Position numbers and translations under genes: made by a program. The notes beneath the pieces were generated by a model. It was given only the letters and a program-made list of their open reading frames with translations. It had not been told where the DNA came from and searched no databases. From contig NZ_AEEB01000004.1 of the NCBI RefSeq assembly GCF_000179775.1, positions 62,001-126,000 of the forward strand: a stretch of 64,000 bases of DNA, given 5' to 3'. Origin of the DNA: Ahrensia sp. R2A130 (GTDB taxonomy: Bacteria; Pseudomonadota; Alphaproteobacteria; Rhizobiales; Rhizobiaceae). Position 1 is the stretch's first letter. The number at the start of each line of letters is the position of its first letter. This document shows, piece after piece, positions 9,436 to 19,454 of this stretch.

Positions 9436-10413
9436 TTAGGCGTAGCGTTTCAGTAACGCTGAGGCTTGCATGACCGTTTCCTCAATCAGGTTTGCTGCCG
9501 GTCGTACGCCCGAAATCATACCCGTCGCCTCGCCAACAAAAGTGTTGGCGGTCGTAACTTCGCCATCGACCCAAGCCTGTTTCCATCGCGTGCTTTCAGC
9601 TTCTGCATTGGCGATGAGGCCGTCTAGATCGTCGTGCCAGCGCTCGGTGAAAGCGTTCTTCAGCACACGCGCCGTGTAGCGGTCCGGCCATTCCAGTGTG
9701 CGGGCGATGTCCATGACGCTGGACCGGATGGTATCATCACCGGTGGCAGTAATCGCAGCCTCTAGCATAGCAGGATGAACAATCGCCTCCTCACTGGCCC
9801 ATAGGCGCGACCCCATCACTACACCTTCCGCCCCCAACATGAGTGCGGCTGCGAGGCCTCGACCGTCAGCTATTCCGCCAGCAGCGCATAAGATGGCGTT
9901 GGAATTGGTGCGGGCGACTTCGTCGGCAACTTCCGGCACGATGGTCATGGTGGCACGGCGTTCGCCATGCCCGCCGCCTTCAGCGCCTTGGGCGACTATA
10001 ACGTCAGCTCCGCAATCCATTGCTCGTTTGGCATCGCGCAAAGTTTGCACCTGAACGACGAGCGGTACGCCAGCGTCGCGGATAGTATTCGATAGCGGAT
10101 GCGGGTCGTCGAAGGATAAGAACAGTGCCTTAGGTTTGCGTGCAAGCACCTGATCAAGAAGGTCGGGTTGTTCAACGAGCGCCTGCTTCAGTTTCCACGT
10201 TATGAAGCCGCAACCGATGTCCGCATTGCCAGCTTCACGCCATTGCGTCTCGATCCAGTCATCAACGGCATACGCACCACCAAGAAGACCCAGTCCCCCA
10301 GCCCGCGACACGGCACCCGCCAGCGCACCACCAGCTGCGAGAGCCATAGGCGCGGAAATTATAGGATGCTGGATGTCGAAAAATTTAGTTAGGCGAGTGG
10401 GTATCGTGACCAT
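9436..10413 (-). CDS. Nitronate monooxygenase-like FMN oxidoreductase
   Basis: A 325-residue TIM-barrel flavoprotein of the 2-nitropropane dioxygenase/nitronate monooxygenase family, which binds FMN and oxidises alkyl nitronates. It opens with TKFFDIQHPIISAPMA, as do family members, and has the phosphate-binding loops AQGAEGGGHGE and CAAGGIADGRGLAAAL plus GAEGVVMGSRL. The catalytic base region is GGGHGE (His near 155). The start is taken as ATG 10413; an in-frame start 51 bases upstream would add a non-conserved leader. It sits inside the tad region but has no evident role in pili. The substrate is unproven. Confidence 0.82.
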   Translation of the reverse strand: MVTIPTRLTKFFDIQHPIISAPMALAAGGALAGAVSRAGGLGLLGGAYAVDDWIETQWREAGNADIGCGFITWKLKQALVEQPDLLDQVLARKPKALFLSFDDPHPLSNTIRDAGVPLVVQVQTLRDAKRAMDCGADVIVAQGAEGGGHGERRATMTIVPEVADEVARTNSNAILCAAGGIADGRGLAAALMLGAEGVVMGSRLWASEEAIVHPAMLEAAITATGDDTIRSSVMDIARTLEWPDRYTARVLKNAFTERWHDDLDGLIANAEAESTRWKQAWVDGEVTTANTFVGEATGMISGVRPAANLIEETVMQASALLKRYA

Positions 10414-10533
10414 GATCGATCTCGCGGGATGCAACGCTAATAGCGTAGCACAGGGCGAGACCAAGTGTCATGGGAGGTAAGCCAGCGAAGAGAAGTACCT
10501 ATCTAGGTAAGGCTGAACCGAAGCTGTTCAGTC

Positions 10534-11520
10534 CTACTCGAACTCGGCCATGGTGCGGATGACGGCTGGGCCAAGAATGACGCAGAACAGCACTGGCAGG
10601 AAGCAGATCATCATCGGCACGGTCAGCTTAGGACCAAGACCCGCCGCCTTCTTTTCAGCCATGGCCATGCGTGTATCGCGGTTTTCCTGAGACAACACGC
10701 GGAGCGCCACGGAGAGCGGCGTACCGTATTTTTCCGACTGCACCAGCGACAGGACAACGTTCTTCACCGATTCCAAACCGGTGCGGTAAACGAGGTTATC
10801 GTAGGCGTGCTTGCGCTCTTGCAGGAAGGACAACTCGGCTGTGGTGATCATCAACTCTTCGGCCAAGGGCGGGGACTGGGCACCGATTTCGGAGGCCACC
10901 TTGCGGAAAGCCACTTCAATGGACATGCCGGATTCGACGCAGATAAGTGAAAGATCAAGCGCATCAGGCCACGACTGACTGATGGAAAGCTGTCGCGCCT
11001 TCATCTTCTGCTTCACCACAAGGATCGGCAGATAGAAACCGATGGCACCGGCGACGAGGCACTTGATGCCGATGGTCATTGTGTCCCCTTCCGTCCGCTC
11101 GGACAGGAACAGGAGATAGATTGCCGTCAGGGCAAGGAAGACCAATGGCAGTGCGAAACGCAACGCTAGGAAGATGAACAGCGGCTTGGACCCGCGATAA
11201 CCCGCGTGGACCAACATAGCTTCGGTGTTTTCATCAGCCAGCGCAGTGCGCAAGTTCAGCTTTTCGACAAGACCGGTAATGGCCGAGTTGGCTTCTGCTT
11301 TCTTCGCACCAACACGCTGGCCGGCCTTTTGTTTGTCGGCCTGAATCTTGGCACGTTCCCGCGCCCGCAATTTGTCACGCTCGAGCGCCACGCTTTTCAT
11401 GCGGCCTTCCAGCGGGTCTTTTGCAAGCAGTGGCATGGCGATTGAAAGGGCGGTGGCAAAACATGCCAGCGTCACCGTCATGGCAATCAGGTTCTGCGGC
11501 TGGGTGATAATATCAAACAT
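10534..11520 (-). CDS. tadC: Flp pilus assembly protein TadC
   Basis: A 328-residue inner-membrane platform protein of the T2SS-F/GspF family. The N-terminal helix (MTVTLACFATALSIAMPLLA) is followed by a charged coiled-coil-like stretch (DKLRARERAKIQADKQK), two helices at about 115-170, then the cytoplasmic F domain (LDLSLICVESGMSIEVAFRKVA; YGTPLSVALRVLSQENRD) and C-terminal helices. With TadB it forms the base on which TadA drives pilin polymerisation. It is the last gene of the minus-strand tad operon, 16 bases after tadB. Confidence 0.92.
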   Translation of the reverse strand: MFDIITQPQNLIAMTVTLACFATALSIAMPLLAKDPLEGRMKSVALERDKLRARERAKIQADKQKAGQRVGAKKAEANSAITGLVEKLNLRTALADENTEAMLVHAGYRGSKPLFIFLALRFALPLVFLALTAIYLLFLSERTEGDTMTIGIKCLVAGAIGFYLPILVVKQKMKARQLSISQSWPDALDLSLICVESGMSIEVAFRKVASEIGAQSPPLAEELMITTAELSFLQERKHAYDNLVYRTGLESVKNVVLSLVQSEKYGTPLSVALRVLSQENRDTRMAMAEKKAAGLGPKLTVPMMICFLPVLFCVILGPAVIRTMAEFE

Positions 11521-11536
11521 AGCGTATGCGTCCCGA

Positions 11537-12535
11537 TCAGAACTTGAAATTGATCATTTTCTTCATGACCAGAATGCCGAAACCCATCGACACCGCGCAG
11601 AAGAAGAGAACTTTGTGGCCACCCGTCGTCGTCCAAAGCGGAACGAGATAGTATGGCGATGTGGCGAAAACCATGATGGCGACCACGAATGGCAGAGCCC
11701 CAATAATCATGGTGGAGGTCTTGGCTTCCGAGGAGAACGCCTGAATTTTGTCGGCCATCTTGCGCCGTTCACGCAGGACTTTGGACAGGTTGCCGAGCGC
11801 TTCCGACAAGTTACCACCGGCGGAAGACTGGATGGCGATCACGATGGAGAAGAAGTTCGTCTCCGATGTCGGTATGCTTTTGTACAAGCGCTCGCAGGCT
11901 TCCGGCACCGGAATACCCATTTGCGCCGCTTCTATGAGCTTGCGGAATTCGCCACGCACCGGTTCGTCGGAGTCCGTTGCGATAATGCGCAGACAGTCGT
12001 TCAACGGCAGTCCGGATTTGATACCACGGACGATGACATCGATAGCGTTCGGGAACGTCTTGGTGAAAGCTGCAAAACGCTTTTTGCGCTTGCGTTTCAC
12101 CCACCAACGCGGCGCACCGAAACCCATGACGAAACCGACGCCACCAGCAATTGGAAGTGTCGCGCCCATGAAAACCAGAGCAATAAAGAAAAACAGAATA
12201 CCGATAACGGCAGAAACGACGTAGAACTTTCCAAGCGAGATTGTGAAACCGGCTTGCTCCAAAATTTCACGGAACGTTTCCTTACCGGCAGTCTTTCCCT
12301 TCGACTTCTGATCATCAACGTTCTTCAGCGCGGCCTCACGGCTTTTGCGACGCTGCTTTTCGTCCATCTTGCGGGACTCGACCTTCATCTTGGTCTTCTT
12401 GTCCATCTGAAGCCGCTGCATGCGCTCCTTGGACTTCTTGTCACTCGCTATGGAATTGTAGAGCAGCGCGTAGGCCAATGCCCCCACGACCACAACGGCA
12501 AGACCGACCAGTATAAGCATCTGCATGTTGTTCAT
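11537..12535 (-). CDS. tadB: Flp pilus assembly protein TadB
   Basis: A 332-residue partner of TadC, also of the T2SS-F family. It has an N-terminal membrane helix (MLILVGLAVVVVGALAYALL), a very basic/acidic linker (DKKSKERMQRLQMDKKTK), two central helices, a cytoplasmic F domain (FPNAIDVIVRGIKSGLPLNDCLRIIA; SSAGGNLSEALGNLSKVLRERRKM) and C-terminal helices. It acts in the inner-membrane platform of the Flp pilus. It is followed by tadC after 16 bases and preceded by tadA with a 64-base gap. Confidence 0.92.
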   Translation of the reverse strand: MNNMQMLILVGLAVVVVGALAYALLYNSIASDKKSKERMQRLQMDKKTKMKVESRKMDEKQRRKSREAALKNVDDQKSKGKTAGKETFREILEQAGFTISLGKFYVVSAVIGILFFFIALVFMGATLPIAGGVGFVMGFGAPRWWVKRKRKKRFAAFTKTFPNAIDVIVRGIKSGLPLNDCLRIIATDSDEPVRGEFRKLIEAAQMGIPVPEACERLYKSIPTSETNFFSIVIAIQSSAGGNLSEALGNLSKVLRERRKMADKIQAFSSEAKTSTMIIGALPFVVAIMVFATSPYYLVPLWTTTGGHKVLFFCAVSMGFGILVMKKMINFKF

Positions 12536-12599
12536 GATCGTCTCCCTTGGCTTGAGGTCCGAATTTTACATTCAGGCCATGTGGTTTGGTGGCTGGGTT

Positions 12600-14291
12600 C
12601 TAGAACTGATCTGGGTCTTCGGAAGCATCGAGGGCTGCAGCAAGGCGCGGGCCTTCGCCATAATATTTGGCGCGTTCAGCCATCTTCGGATTACCGACGC
12701 CGCATGAACGGTGCTTACCGATCAGCTTGCCGTCGGCATCTTCGCCAACAATATCGTAGAGGAAGATGTCCTGCGTGATGATGACGTCACCCTCCATGCC
12801 AAGCACTTCGGTGATGTGCGTGATGCGGCGGGAACCGTCACGCAGACGCTTGGCCTGAATGATGATGTCGATGGAACCGCAGATGATTTCACGTACGGTT
12901 TTCTGCGGCAGCTGGAAGCCACCCATGGCAATCATGGATTCCATACGGGACAGGCACTCACGCGGTGAGTTGGAGTGAATTGTGCCCATCGAACCGTCAT
13001 GGCCGGTGTTCATCGCCTGCAAAAGGTCGAACACTTCCGAGCCACGAACCTCACCCACGATGATACGTTCAGGACGCATACGCAGGCAGTTTTTGACGAG
13101 GTCGGTCATAGTGATCTTGCCCTCGCCTTCCAGGTTTGGCGGGCGGGTTTCCAGACGCACGACATGGGGCTGCTGGAGCTGAAGTTCAGCGGAGTCTTCG
13201 CAGGTGATGACGCGTTCATCTTCATCAATGTAGTTCGTCATGCAGTTGAGAAGCGTCGTCTTACCGGAACCTGTACCGCCGGAGATGACGATGTTGCAGC
13301 GAACGCGACCGATGATCTTGAGGACTTCTGCGCCCTCTTCGGAAATCGCGCCGAACTTCACCAGCTGATCCAGCGTCAGCTTGTCTTTCTTAAACTTACG
13401 AATGGTGAGAGTGGGGCCATCCAGCGCCAGCGGCGGCGCGATGACGTTCACACGAGAACCATCTGCCAGACGGGCATCACAGATGGGGGATGATTCATCC
13501 ACACGACGACCGACCTGCGACACGATGCGTTGGCAGATGTTCATCAGCTGGTCGTTGTCGCGGAAACGCACATTGGTGTTCTGCGTTTTACCATCGACTT
13601 CGATGAAGGTTTGCTTCGCGCCGTTGACCATTATGTCGGCGATATCATCACGCTCGAGCAGCGGCTCCAACGGACCGTAACCGAGAACATCGTTACAAAT
13701 GTCGGCGAGCAATTCTTCCTGCTCGGAAATCGACATTACAATGGATTTGATGGCCACGATGTCATTGACGATGTCGCGGATTTCTTCGCGTGCGCCTTCA
13801 TTATCCAGCTTAGAAAGCTGCGACAGGTCGATCGTGTCGATGAGCGCTGAGAAGACCTGCGTCTTCACATCGTAATATTCTTCCGACTTGATCTTGATCT
13901 CGTTCGGTTCGGATACTGGCTCGCTCGCACCATCGGGTGCGGCAGCTTTGCCTTTTACCTTTTTAGGAACAACCTGGTCGATTGTCGCTACGGCCTGTGC
14001 GCCGCTGGGCATTGGCGCACCTGGAGGTACCATCGCCGGAACCTGTGCGGGCGGAGCCATGGCAGGGGGGCCGCCAGCTCCAGCCATTTGTGGAGCAGGT
14101 GCCGCCTGGGGAGCCGGTGCTTGTGCCATCGGAGCGGCCGGTGCAGTCGGCGCCATAGGCGGCGCGGCATGTTGTTGGCGCGGAGCGGCCTGCTGCGGTG
14201 CAGGTGCTGCCTGCGATGGCATCGCGAGTGGCTTTCTTGGTGCGCCACCCTGCTGCCCAGGGCCGGTTGTGCCTCCGCGTTTTCCAAACAT
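12600..14291 (-). CDS. tadA: Flp pilus assembly ATPase TadA/CpaF with Pro/Ala/Gln-rich N-terminal extension
   Basis: A 563-residue hexameric secretion ATPase (GspE/VirB11 superfamily) that powers pilus extension and possibly retraction. Residues 1-110 are low-complexity, rich in Pro, Ala, Gln and Met, and are not part of the enzyme core. The core carries Walker [13 protein letters not shown] at about 335-346, an Asp box around [22 protein letters not shown], Walker [14 protein letters not shown] and a His box region [23 protein letters not shown]. All catalytic motifs are intact. It lies 69 bases downstream of tadZ. Confidence 0.95.
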   Translation of the reverse strand: MFGKRGGTTGPGQQGGAPRKPLAMPSQAAPAPQQAAPRQQHAAPPMAPTAPAAPMAQAPAPQAAPAPQMAGAGGPPAMAPPAQVPAMVPPGAPMPSGAQAVATIDQVVPKKVKGKAAAPDGASEPVSEPNEIKIKSEEYYDVKTQVFSALIDTIDLSQLSKLDNEGAREEIRDIVNDIVAIKSIVMSISEQEELLADICNDVLGYGPLEPLLERDDIADIMVNGAKQTFIEVDGKTQNTNVRFRDNDQLMNICQRIVSQVGRRVDESSPICDARLADGSRVNVIAPPLALDGPTLTIRKFKKDKLTLDQLVKFGAISEEGAEVLKIIGRVRCNIVISGGTGSGKTTLLNCMTNYIDEDERVITCEDSAELQLQQPHVVRLETRPPNLEGEGKITMTDLVKNCLRMRPERIIVGEVRGSEVFDLLQAMNTGHDGSMGTIHSNSPRECLSRMESMIAMGGFQLPQKTVREIICGSIDIIIQAKRLRDGSRRITHITEVLGMEGDVIITQDIFLYDIVGEDADGKLIGKHRSCGVGNPKMAERAKYYGEGPRLAAALDASEDPDQF

Positions 14292-14360
14292 ATCGATCTA
14301 CCCTTTACTCATTACCCGTTTGCCAAGCTGCGGCGCTGCAAGCGCGCCATAAGCCAGCGA

Positions 14361-15998
14361 TTACTTTTTGCGTGTCTTCAATTTCTGCAACAGTGAGCTA
14401 AGCCCCTTAGCCGCTGGTGGCTCGATGTCCCGGCGACCGGTGAGCACGGAAGCGAGTGTATCGAACATCTGCGCGATCTCGTGCTTGGCATCGGTTTCAG
14501 ACACCATCTGCCCATTGTTTGCAGCCAGCCCGAAGAGAGCGGGATCGAATGGAATGACCGCTGCCGGTTGCAAGCCGAGTGGCTCCATGAAGGACTCCAC
14601 ATCGATTTCCGGACGCTTGGGAACGTTGCACTGGTTGAGAACAATCCAAGGTTTGCTGTCGTTGGGCCGCATCTCGTTCAGCGTATCGACCAGATTTTTG
14701 GTGTTGCGCAGGCTGGCGAGATCAGGCGTAGCGGTGATGACCACGCGGTCGGCATTGGCCAGAATTTCGCGCGTCCAACCGGTCCAGACATGTGGCAGGT
14801 CAATAATGACGTTGGGCGTGCCGCGTTGGGCAACCTCAAGCAGCTGATCGAAATCGTTGGCGTCGAAATCGTAATCACGATCCAGTGTCGATGGCGCTGC
14901 CAGCAATGACAGGTGGTCGGAACATTTTTCCAACAATCGGTCGAGGAACGTATCGTCGATGCGATCTGCGGAGAACACGGCCTCAGCAACGCCCTGTGGG
15001 GGGTCGCGGTCGAAGTCCATATTGGCTGTGCCGAATGCGAGATCGAGATCGGTGAGAACCACGTCGCTTTCAAAATTATCGGAAATCGCCCAGGCCACAT
15101 TGTGACAGACCGTGGACGAACCAACGCCGCCCTTCGACCCGATAAATGCTATAGATTGTCCAAGTGGTTCCGCTTCCGGATTGACGAAAAGAGAACCGAC
15201 AATCTCCATGATTTCCGTCATGGAGACAGGCGCGAACAGATATTCGGCAACACCCCGGGAAATCAATTCGCGATAGAGATGCACGTCGTTGCGATGACCG
15301 ATCACCACCACGTTGGTGCCCTCGTCACAAACTTCCGACAGCTGTTCCAGTTCGGAGATCAACTGTTGGCCGACCAGCGAGGATTCCACAAGAATGAGGT
15401 TGGGCGTCGTAACCGTTTGATAGTGGGCAACGGCTGCTTGAATGCCGCCCATGTCGACCTTCACATGGGCTTTCGCCATGCGACGATCCTGCGATGTCTG
15501 GTGAATTTTCGAAGCCACGGGATCGGTTTCGCAAAATGCCTGAATGGAGACACGCGGGACCGGACGGATATGTGCAAAATCCTCCTGTGGCTCTTCCATG
15601 GTGGGCGCATAATGCGGCTGCTGCTGGGGAGCATCCATCATTGGCGGCATCATCGCAGCTGGCGCTTCCATAGCCTGAGCTTGGACCGGCGCTTCCGCAT
15701 AGGCCTGTTGTGGCGTATCGAACGAGGATGGCGACGGCTCCATCGGCACATCTTCGCCGCCATATTCATGGCCACCAGTGGGTGCGGCAGGCGGTGCCAT
15801 CATTGGCTCACCCATCATCGACGGGTCAAAAGCGGGGGGGGCCATATGGACTTCGCCACCAAGTGGCTGCGGCTCAAGGGGAGCATTAGGATCCTGAACA
15901 TCCAGCGGCACATCGTGTTCGCCACCCACGTGTTCCATCTGGTCGGAATGCGGGCTTGGGGTTTGCAGGTGGGGATTGGAATGGGCCGGATCGGACAT
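14361..15998 (-). CDS. cpaE: Pilus assembly protein TadZ/CpaE (MinD/ParA-like, atypical Walker A)
   Basis: A 545-residue protein that places the Flp pilus apparatus in the cell. Residues 1-150 are disordered, rich in Pro, Met, Ala and Gln. A receiver-like domain follows (VKVDMGGIQAAVAHY; LILVESSL; VVVIGHRNDVHLYRELISRGVAEYLFAPVS). A MinD/ParA-type ATPase domain starts near residue 285 with IGSKGGVGSSTVCHNVA. The usual Lys-Thr of the deviant Walker A (GKT) is GSS here, which is common in CpaE/TadZ and implies altered nucleotide use. Polar localisation is the known role in Caulobacter CpaE; here it is inferred. Confidence 0.9.
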   Translation of the reverse strand: MSDPAHSNPHLQTPSPHSDQMEHVGGEHDVPLDVQDPNAPLEPQPLGGEVHMAPPAFDPSMMGEPMMAPPAAPTGGHEYGGEDVPMEPSPSSFDTPQQAYAEAPVQAQAMEAPAAMMPPMMDAPQQQPHYAPTMEEPQEDFAHIRPVPRVSIQAFCETDPVASKIHQTSQDRRMAKAHVKVDMGGIQAAVAHYQTVTTPNLILVESSLVGQQLISELEQLSEVCDEGTNVVVIGHRNDVHLYRELISRGVAEYLFAPVSMTEIMEIVGSLFVNPEAEPLGQSIAFIGSKGGVGSSTVCHNVAWAISDNFESDVVLTDLDLAFGTANMDFDRDPPQGVAEAVFSADRIDDTFLDRLLEKCSDHLSLLAAPSTLDRDYDFDANDFDQLLEVAQRGTPNVIIDLPHVWTGWTREILANADRVVITATPDLASLRNTKNLVDTLNEMRPNDSKPWIVLNQCNVPKRPEIDVESFMEPLGLQPAAVIPFDPALFGLAANNGQMVSETDAKHEIAQMFDTLASVLTGRRDIEPPAAKGLSSLLQKLKTRKK

Positions 15999-16055
15999 GA
16001 TACTCTTCGGCTTTTCTGATGATGGGCTACAGGAAGGGGTGCGGTAGTTTGCGCC

Positions 16056-16739
16056 CTAGTTGGCAAACACGGAGTTAGCGGCGGGCGGCAAATCTGTCGT
16101 ACCTTCGCGATAATCTTCGATAACGTTGTTGCGACGCTCGGCATCGGCCTGTGTCATGCCGCGAGGAGCGACAAGGTCCGAAGGATTAGCGATCTGGGCG
16201 GCCATATTGTTTTGGTTCGCGCAGCCGAAATTATGCCAGTTCTGGTTATCCAGATTGGGTCCGGCGAGATCTTCAGGCCACTTGCCACATCGTTCAACGC
16301 TGGCTTGCACCGCATGATAGGAGACGCGAATTGGCGCTGCTGAACCGTGGCGCGAAGCATCGTAGCTCGTCGTCACGATTGATGATGGCGGCACACCTTC
16401 GCGGCGCAGAATTTCTGCAACCTGATGAGACATGCTTCTGGCAGCACTTGCATTGGGCGAGTGGCGCGGAATCATAATCGTCATCGTACCGCTGGGGGAG
16501 CGGCGGTATTTGGAGGCAAAACCTTCCGTCGCACTCTCCTGCGCCCTCGGCAGCCTCACGGTATCGGAACCCACGGGAATATCGAGCGTCTGCTCTTTCT
16601 CGTCGATCACGATCGGGTGCCGTGTCTTGTAGTTGCTGTCGACGGAACCGACGGTGAAGTTGTCCTTGCTGTAACCTCCGCAGGCCGACAGCACGCTGGC
16701 AGCGAGGAGAAGAGCGAGGGAATTGCTGATACGGGTCAT
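16056..16739 (-). CDS. cpaD: Pilus assembly lipoprotein CpaD
   Basis: A 227-residue outer-membrane lipoprotein of the CpaD family. The signal peptide ends in the lipobox LSAC with lipidated Cys20. The body contains the family segments RHPIVIDEKEQTLDIPVG, then DRHSPNASAARSMSHQ-like and SIVTTSYDAS, ending with NFGCANQNNMAAQIANPSDLVAPRGMT, which is diagnostic. It is believed to assist the CpaC secretin in the outer membrane. It lies 30 bases after cpaC and 57 bases before cpaE in the same direction. Confidence 0.92.
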   Translation of the reverse strand: MTRISNSLALLLAASVLSACGGYSKDNFTVGSVDSNYKTRHPIVIDEKEQTLDIPVGSDTVRLPRAQESATEGFASKYRRSPSGTMTIMIPRHSPNASAARSMSHQVAEILRREGVPPSSIVTTSYDASRHGSAAPIRVSYHAVQASVERCGKWPEDLAGPNLDNQNWHNFGCANQNNMAAQIANPSDLVAPRGMTQADAERRNNVIEDYREGTTDLPPAANSVFAN

Positions 16740-16769
16740 GACGAAATACTGCCGATCAATCTTGAAGGA

Positions 16770-18404
16770 TCACTTGAGGATGAAGCCGATGGAGCCGGTA
16801 TATCGGCCCTTGGGCAGGTTGCCCTGTTTGGTGCCATAGACGCGGTTCACGCGACCCATGAAAATGCCAGCCGGTTCGGACGCTGGCTGAAAGCCTTCAT
16901 CCGGATTGGCAAGCTTGGCCCGTGCCACTGGCCGCACCAGATATGGTGTGACGATGATAACGAGCTCGGTCTCTGAACGATGAAATTCACGGCTGCGAAA
17001 CAAGGCACCGAAGATGGGCAGTTTCGACAGACCCGGAAAACCGGAGATGTTCTGGCGAAGATCGTCCTGGATGAGACCGGCAATCGCCATGGAACCACCC
17101 GATGGAAGTTCCACCGTGGTCGATGCAACTCGCTCGCGGGTGCCGAAAAGGCCAGCATCTGAGCTGCGACCGGTTGAGCCATGCAAGCTTGGTTCTTTGA
17201 CTTCGGTCTTCAGCTTCAGGCTGATACGACCTTCCGTCAGAACGGTGGGAATGAACTGCAGGCTGACGCCGTATTGGCGCTCTTCATATTCGATAGACGT
17301 GCCATTTTCATCGCGCTCAATCTGCTGCGGAGCCTGATAGGTGCCGCCTGCGCGGAACTCGGCAGCTTCACCGGAAATAGCGGTCAGTGTTGGTTCGGCA
17401 AGCATTCGGATCATGCCTGTGTGGTCGAGCACACGAAGCTGTGCATCCAATGTGTTCTGGCCCGATACGATATTGGCCGATCCACGAAGCCCTGCGCCGG
17501 CAATATTGCGCACGCTACCGCCCGCAATTGTGCTGAAGCCGAAGCCGCCCTCTGCCGCGTTGGTGAGAGATGTCGTAATGCCCAATTGCTTGACCACAGA
17601 GCGCTGGATCTCAACAATCGAAACCTTGAGCATCACCTGATCTTCGCCGTCGATCTTCAACAGATTGACGATTTCGGATGTCGGCGCATCGCCAAAAATG
17701 GACGATTGCTGCGCTGGATTGGTGGTCTGCTCGCCACCGCGAACAAAGATTTGTGCCAGCGACTGGGCTTTGGTCGAATCAGATGGTGTCGAAACACGGC
17801 CGGTGAGAACGATGTTATCGTTGATCATCTCAGCCTGAATGTCGGAATTCGGGATCAGGCGAGACAGAGTTTCTTCGAGGCCACTGATGTCGCGCTCAAT
17901 CAAAATTTCCAGCGCGGCGATCTGGTTGCCACCGTTGTCGAAGACAAACACGTTGGTCTGGCCAACCTGCTTACCGAAAAGGTAAAGACGCTGGGATGTG
18001 CGCATCACGGCATCGGCGACGCCGGGGTTTGCAACCAGAACATCGTTGGCAACAGATGGCAGATCGACAACAAGAGATTTGTCGAGGCCAAGACGCACCA
18101 GTTTCGGCACCCGTGCATTACGCGCGGTGATGACGATGTGATTTTTGTCAGCCCGCAATTCACCAGCGACGGTCTGAGCCTTAGCGACGCCCATCTCGTG
18201 GATCGGGTGCAGAACAGGCGCAAAGCTCAATGCCGTGGCGAGGCTCCAAGCCATAAAGCCGCGAACGACAAGGCCTTTACGTGAACGTTTGGATGTCATG
18301 AGTGAACTCGCGGTTCTGTTGCCTAGGCCGGATGTGCTGGCTGCAGTGGCTGCAAATGGGGTGAAGGGCGAAAGCGGGCCGGAATTGTCGATGGGAGCGC
18401 TCAT
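16770..18404 (-). CDS. cpaC: Outer-membrane secretin CpaC/RcpA
   Basis: A 544-residue secretin forming the outer-membrane pore for the Flp pilus. A 35-residue hydrophilic leader precedes the hydrophobic signal region (GFMAWSLATALSFAPVL). A pilus-assembly N domain follows at about residues 90-170 (KSLVVDLPSVANDVLVANPG; LYLFGKQVGQTNVFVFD), then a BON-like segment (DNIVLTGRVSTPSDS), then the secretin core (MIRMLAEPTLTAISGEAAEFRAGG; LKLKTEVKEPS; GGSMAIAGLIQDD; LPIFGALFRSREFHRSETELVIIVTPYLV). The start at 18404 overlaps the cpaB stop by four bases, which favours this upstream ATG. Confidence 0.93.
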   Translation of the reverse strand: MSAPIDNSGPLSPFTPFAATAASTSGLGNRTASSLMTSKRSRKGLVVRGFMAWSLATALSFAPVLHPIHEMGVAKAQTVAGELRADKNHIVITARNARVPKLVRLGLDKSLVVDLPSVANDVLVANPGVADAVMRTSQRLYLFGKQVGQTNVFVFDNGGNQIAALEILIERDISGLEETLSRLIPNSDIQAEMINDNIVLTGRVSTPSDSTKAQSLAQIFVRGGEQTTNPAQQSSIFGDAPTSEIVNLLKIDGEDQVMLKVSIVEIQRSVVKQLGITTSLTNAAEGGFGFSTIAGGSVRNIAGAGLRGSANIVSGQNTLDAQLRVLDHTGMIRMLAEPTLTAISGEAAEFRAGGTYQAPQQIERDENGTSIEYEERQYGVSLQFIPTVLTEGRISLKLKTEVKEPSLHGSTGRSSDAGLFGTRERVASTTVELPSGGSMAIAGLIQDDLRQNISGFPGLSKLPIFGALFRSREFHRSETELVIIVTPYLVRPVARAKLANPDEGFQPASEPAGIFMGRVNRVYGTKQGNLPKGRYTGSIGFILK

Positions 18405-19222
18405 TTGCTGGGCTCCACTTCTTTGGCCTTGCCGTAGCGAATGATGCGGACGGTGCCGCGCGATTTGCGGTCGCCGGAAGACAGCAGCTTGCGGCCAGCC
18501 GACGTGCCTTCGATCTCGGCATCTTCAACACTGCGCAGTGCCAGAGTTAGGCCACGACGGTTGATCTGCTGCGCAGCTGCCACGATTTCTACCTGCTCGG
18601 CGGTCAGTTCCAGCGTTACGGTTTCGCCAACGGTGGACTTCTTGCCTTCCTCTTCCTCAATCAACTGATCGAGTGCGAGAACGCGTATGTTCTGGAGGAT
18701 CGTATCCGTGATGATGACATTTTGTTCGCCATCCTGCTGACGGGCCATGATAACGTCGACGTGGTCGTTTGGAAGGATGAAGCCACCGGCAGAGGAGCTT
18801 GCGGTGATTTCGATAGCGACCGCGCGCTTACCAGCGGGCAGGATTGCGGAAAGATAACCGCTGTCGGAGCGCACAATCTTGGCATCACGAATGGGTTCGC
18901 CTGCAAAGAAGGATGAGCGGGCAATGGCACCAGAAAAATCTTTGATCGCTTCGGGCGCATCTTTTTGCGTTACGAAAGAAGGACGAACACCGGTTTCGGG
19001 CCACTCTTCAAAACGCATATTATTTTCCGAAAGCGTCGTGCCCTGGGGCACATCAGCCACCGCAACAAGAACAAGCCTTGTGGGAATGGTTGGGATTGCG
19101 GGACCATTGTCGGTCTGGACGACGACCTGAGCTGGCGGCTCGCTCATATTCATTACCAGGTAGCCTGCGCCCAGTGAGGCGACGAGCGCTACGGCGATGA
19201 GAACTAATTGGACCGGTTTCAT
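18401..19222 (-). CDS. cpaB: Flp pilus assembly protein CpaB/RcpC
   Basis: A 273-residue membrane-anchored periplasmic protein. One N-terminal helix (KPVQLVLIAVALVASLGAGYLVM) is followed by an SAF-type domain (VLVAVADVPQGTTLSENNMRFEEWP; FFAGEPIRDAKI) and the RcpC core (ILPAGKRAVAIEITASSSAGGFILPNDHVDVI; LQNIRVLALDQLIEEEEGK; RRGLTLALRSVEDAEIEG). It works with CpaC/CpaD at the secretin. The ATG at 19222 is chosen because it places the helix at the very N-terminus; an upstream in-frame start would add 13 residues. The gene overlaps cpaC by four bases. Confidence 0.92.
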   Translation of the reverse strand: MKPVQLVLIAVALVASLGAGYLVMNMSEPPAQVVVQTDNGPAIPTIPTRLVLVAVADVPQGTTLSENNMRFEEWPETGVRPSFVTQKDAPEAIKDFSGAIARSSFFAGEPIRDAKIVRSDSGYLSAILPAGKRAVAIEITASSSAGGFILPNDHVDVIMARQQDGEQNVIITDTILQNIRVLALDQLIEEEEGKKSTVGETVTLELTAEQVEIVAAAQQINRRGLTLALRSVEDAEIEGTSAGRKLLSSGDRKSRGTVRIIRYGKAKEVEPSK

Positions 19223-19384
19223 GAAGGCTAACCCCGAAGCAAAACGTGACAGTGGGCGCAAATACGCTTGCCATAAGTTTTGACGGCCATTGGTGCAGAT
19301 AGGGTTAACGGGGAATTGCTAAGTGTAGTGAACAGAAGATTACCGACAGAAGAGCCGGTTCAGCAGGTGTTCAAACCGCATTCC

Positions 19385-19415
19385 AAAACAAAAAAGGACC
19401 ACCTTTCGGCAGCCC
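19385..19415 (-). terminator. Probable terminator between cpaA and cpaB
   Basis: On the minus strand, GGGCTGCC and GGTGGTCC form an 8-pair stem (with G-T pairs) around a GAAA loop, followed by TTTTTTGTTTTGG. It lies just downstream of the cpaA stop and inside the 232-base gap before cpaB. It could separate the pilin/peptidase genes from the large cpaB-tadC operon. Confidence 0.6.
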
Positions 19416-19454
19416 TTGCACCATCACCAATGTGACGTGAAATAACATGAGCGC

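Noticed and set aside
14361..15998. TadZ/CpaE as a broken ATPase because the Walker A is GGVGSSTV
   Set aside because: Loss of the GKT is common in CpaE/TadZ proteins, and the remaining domain is intact, so it is a family trait.
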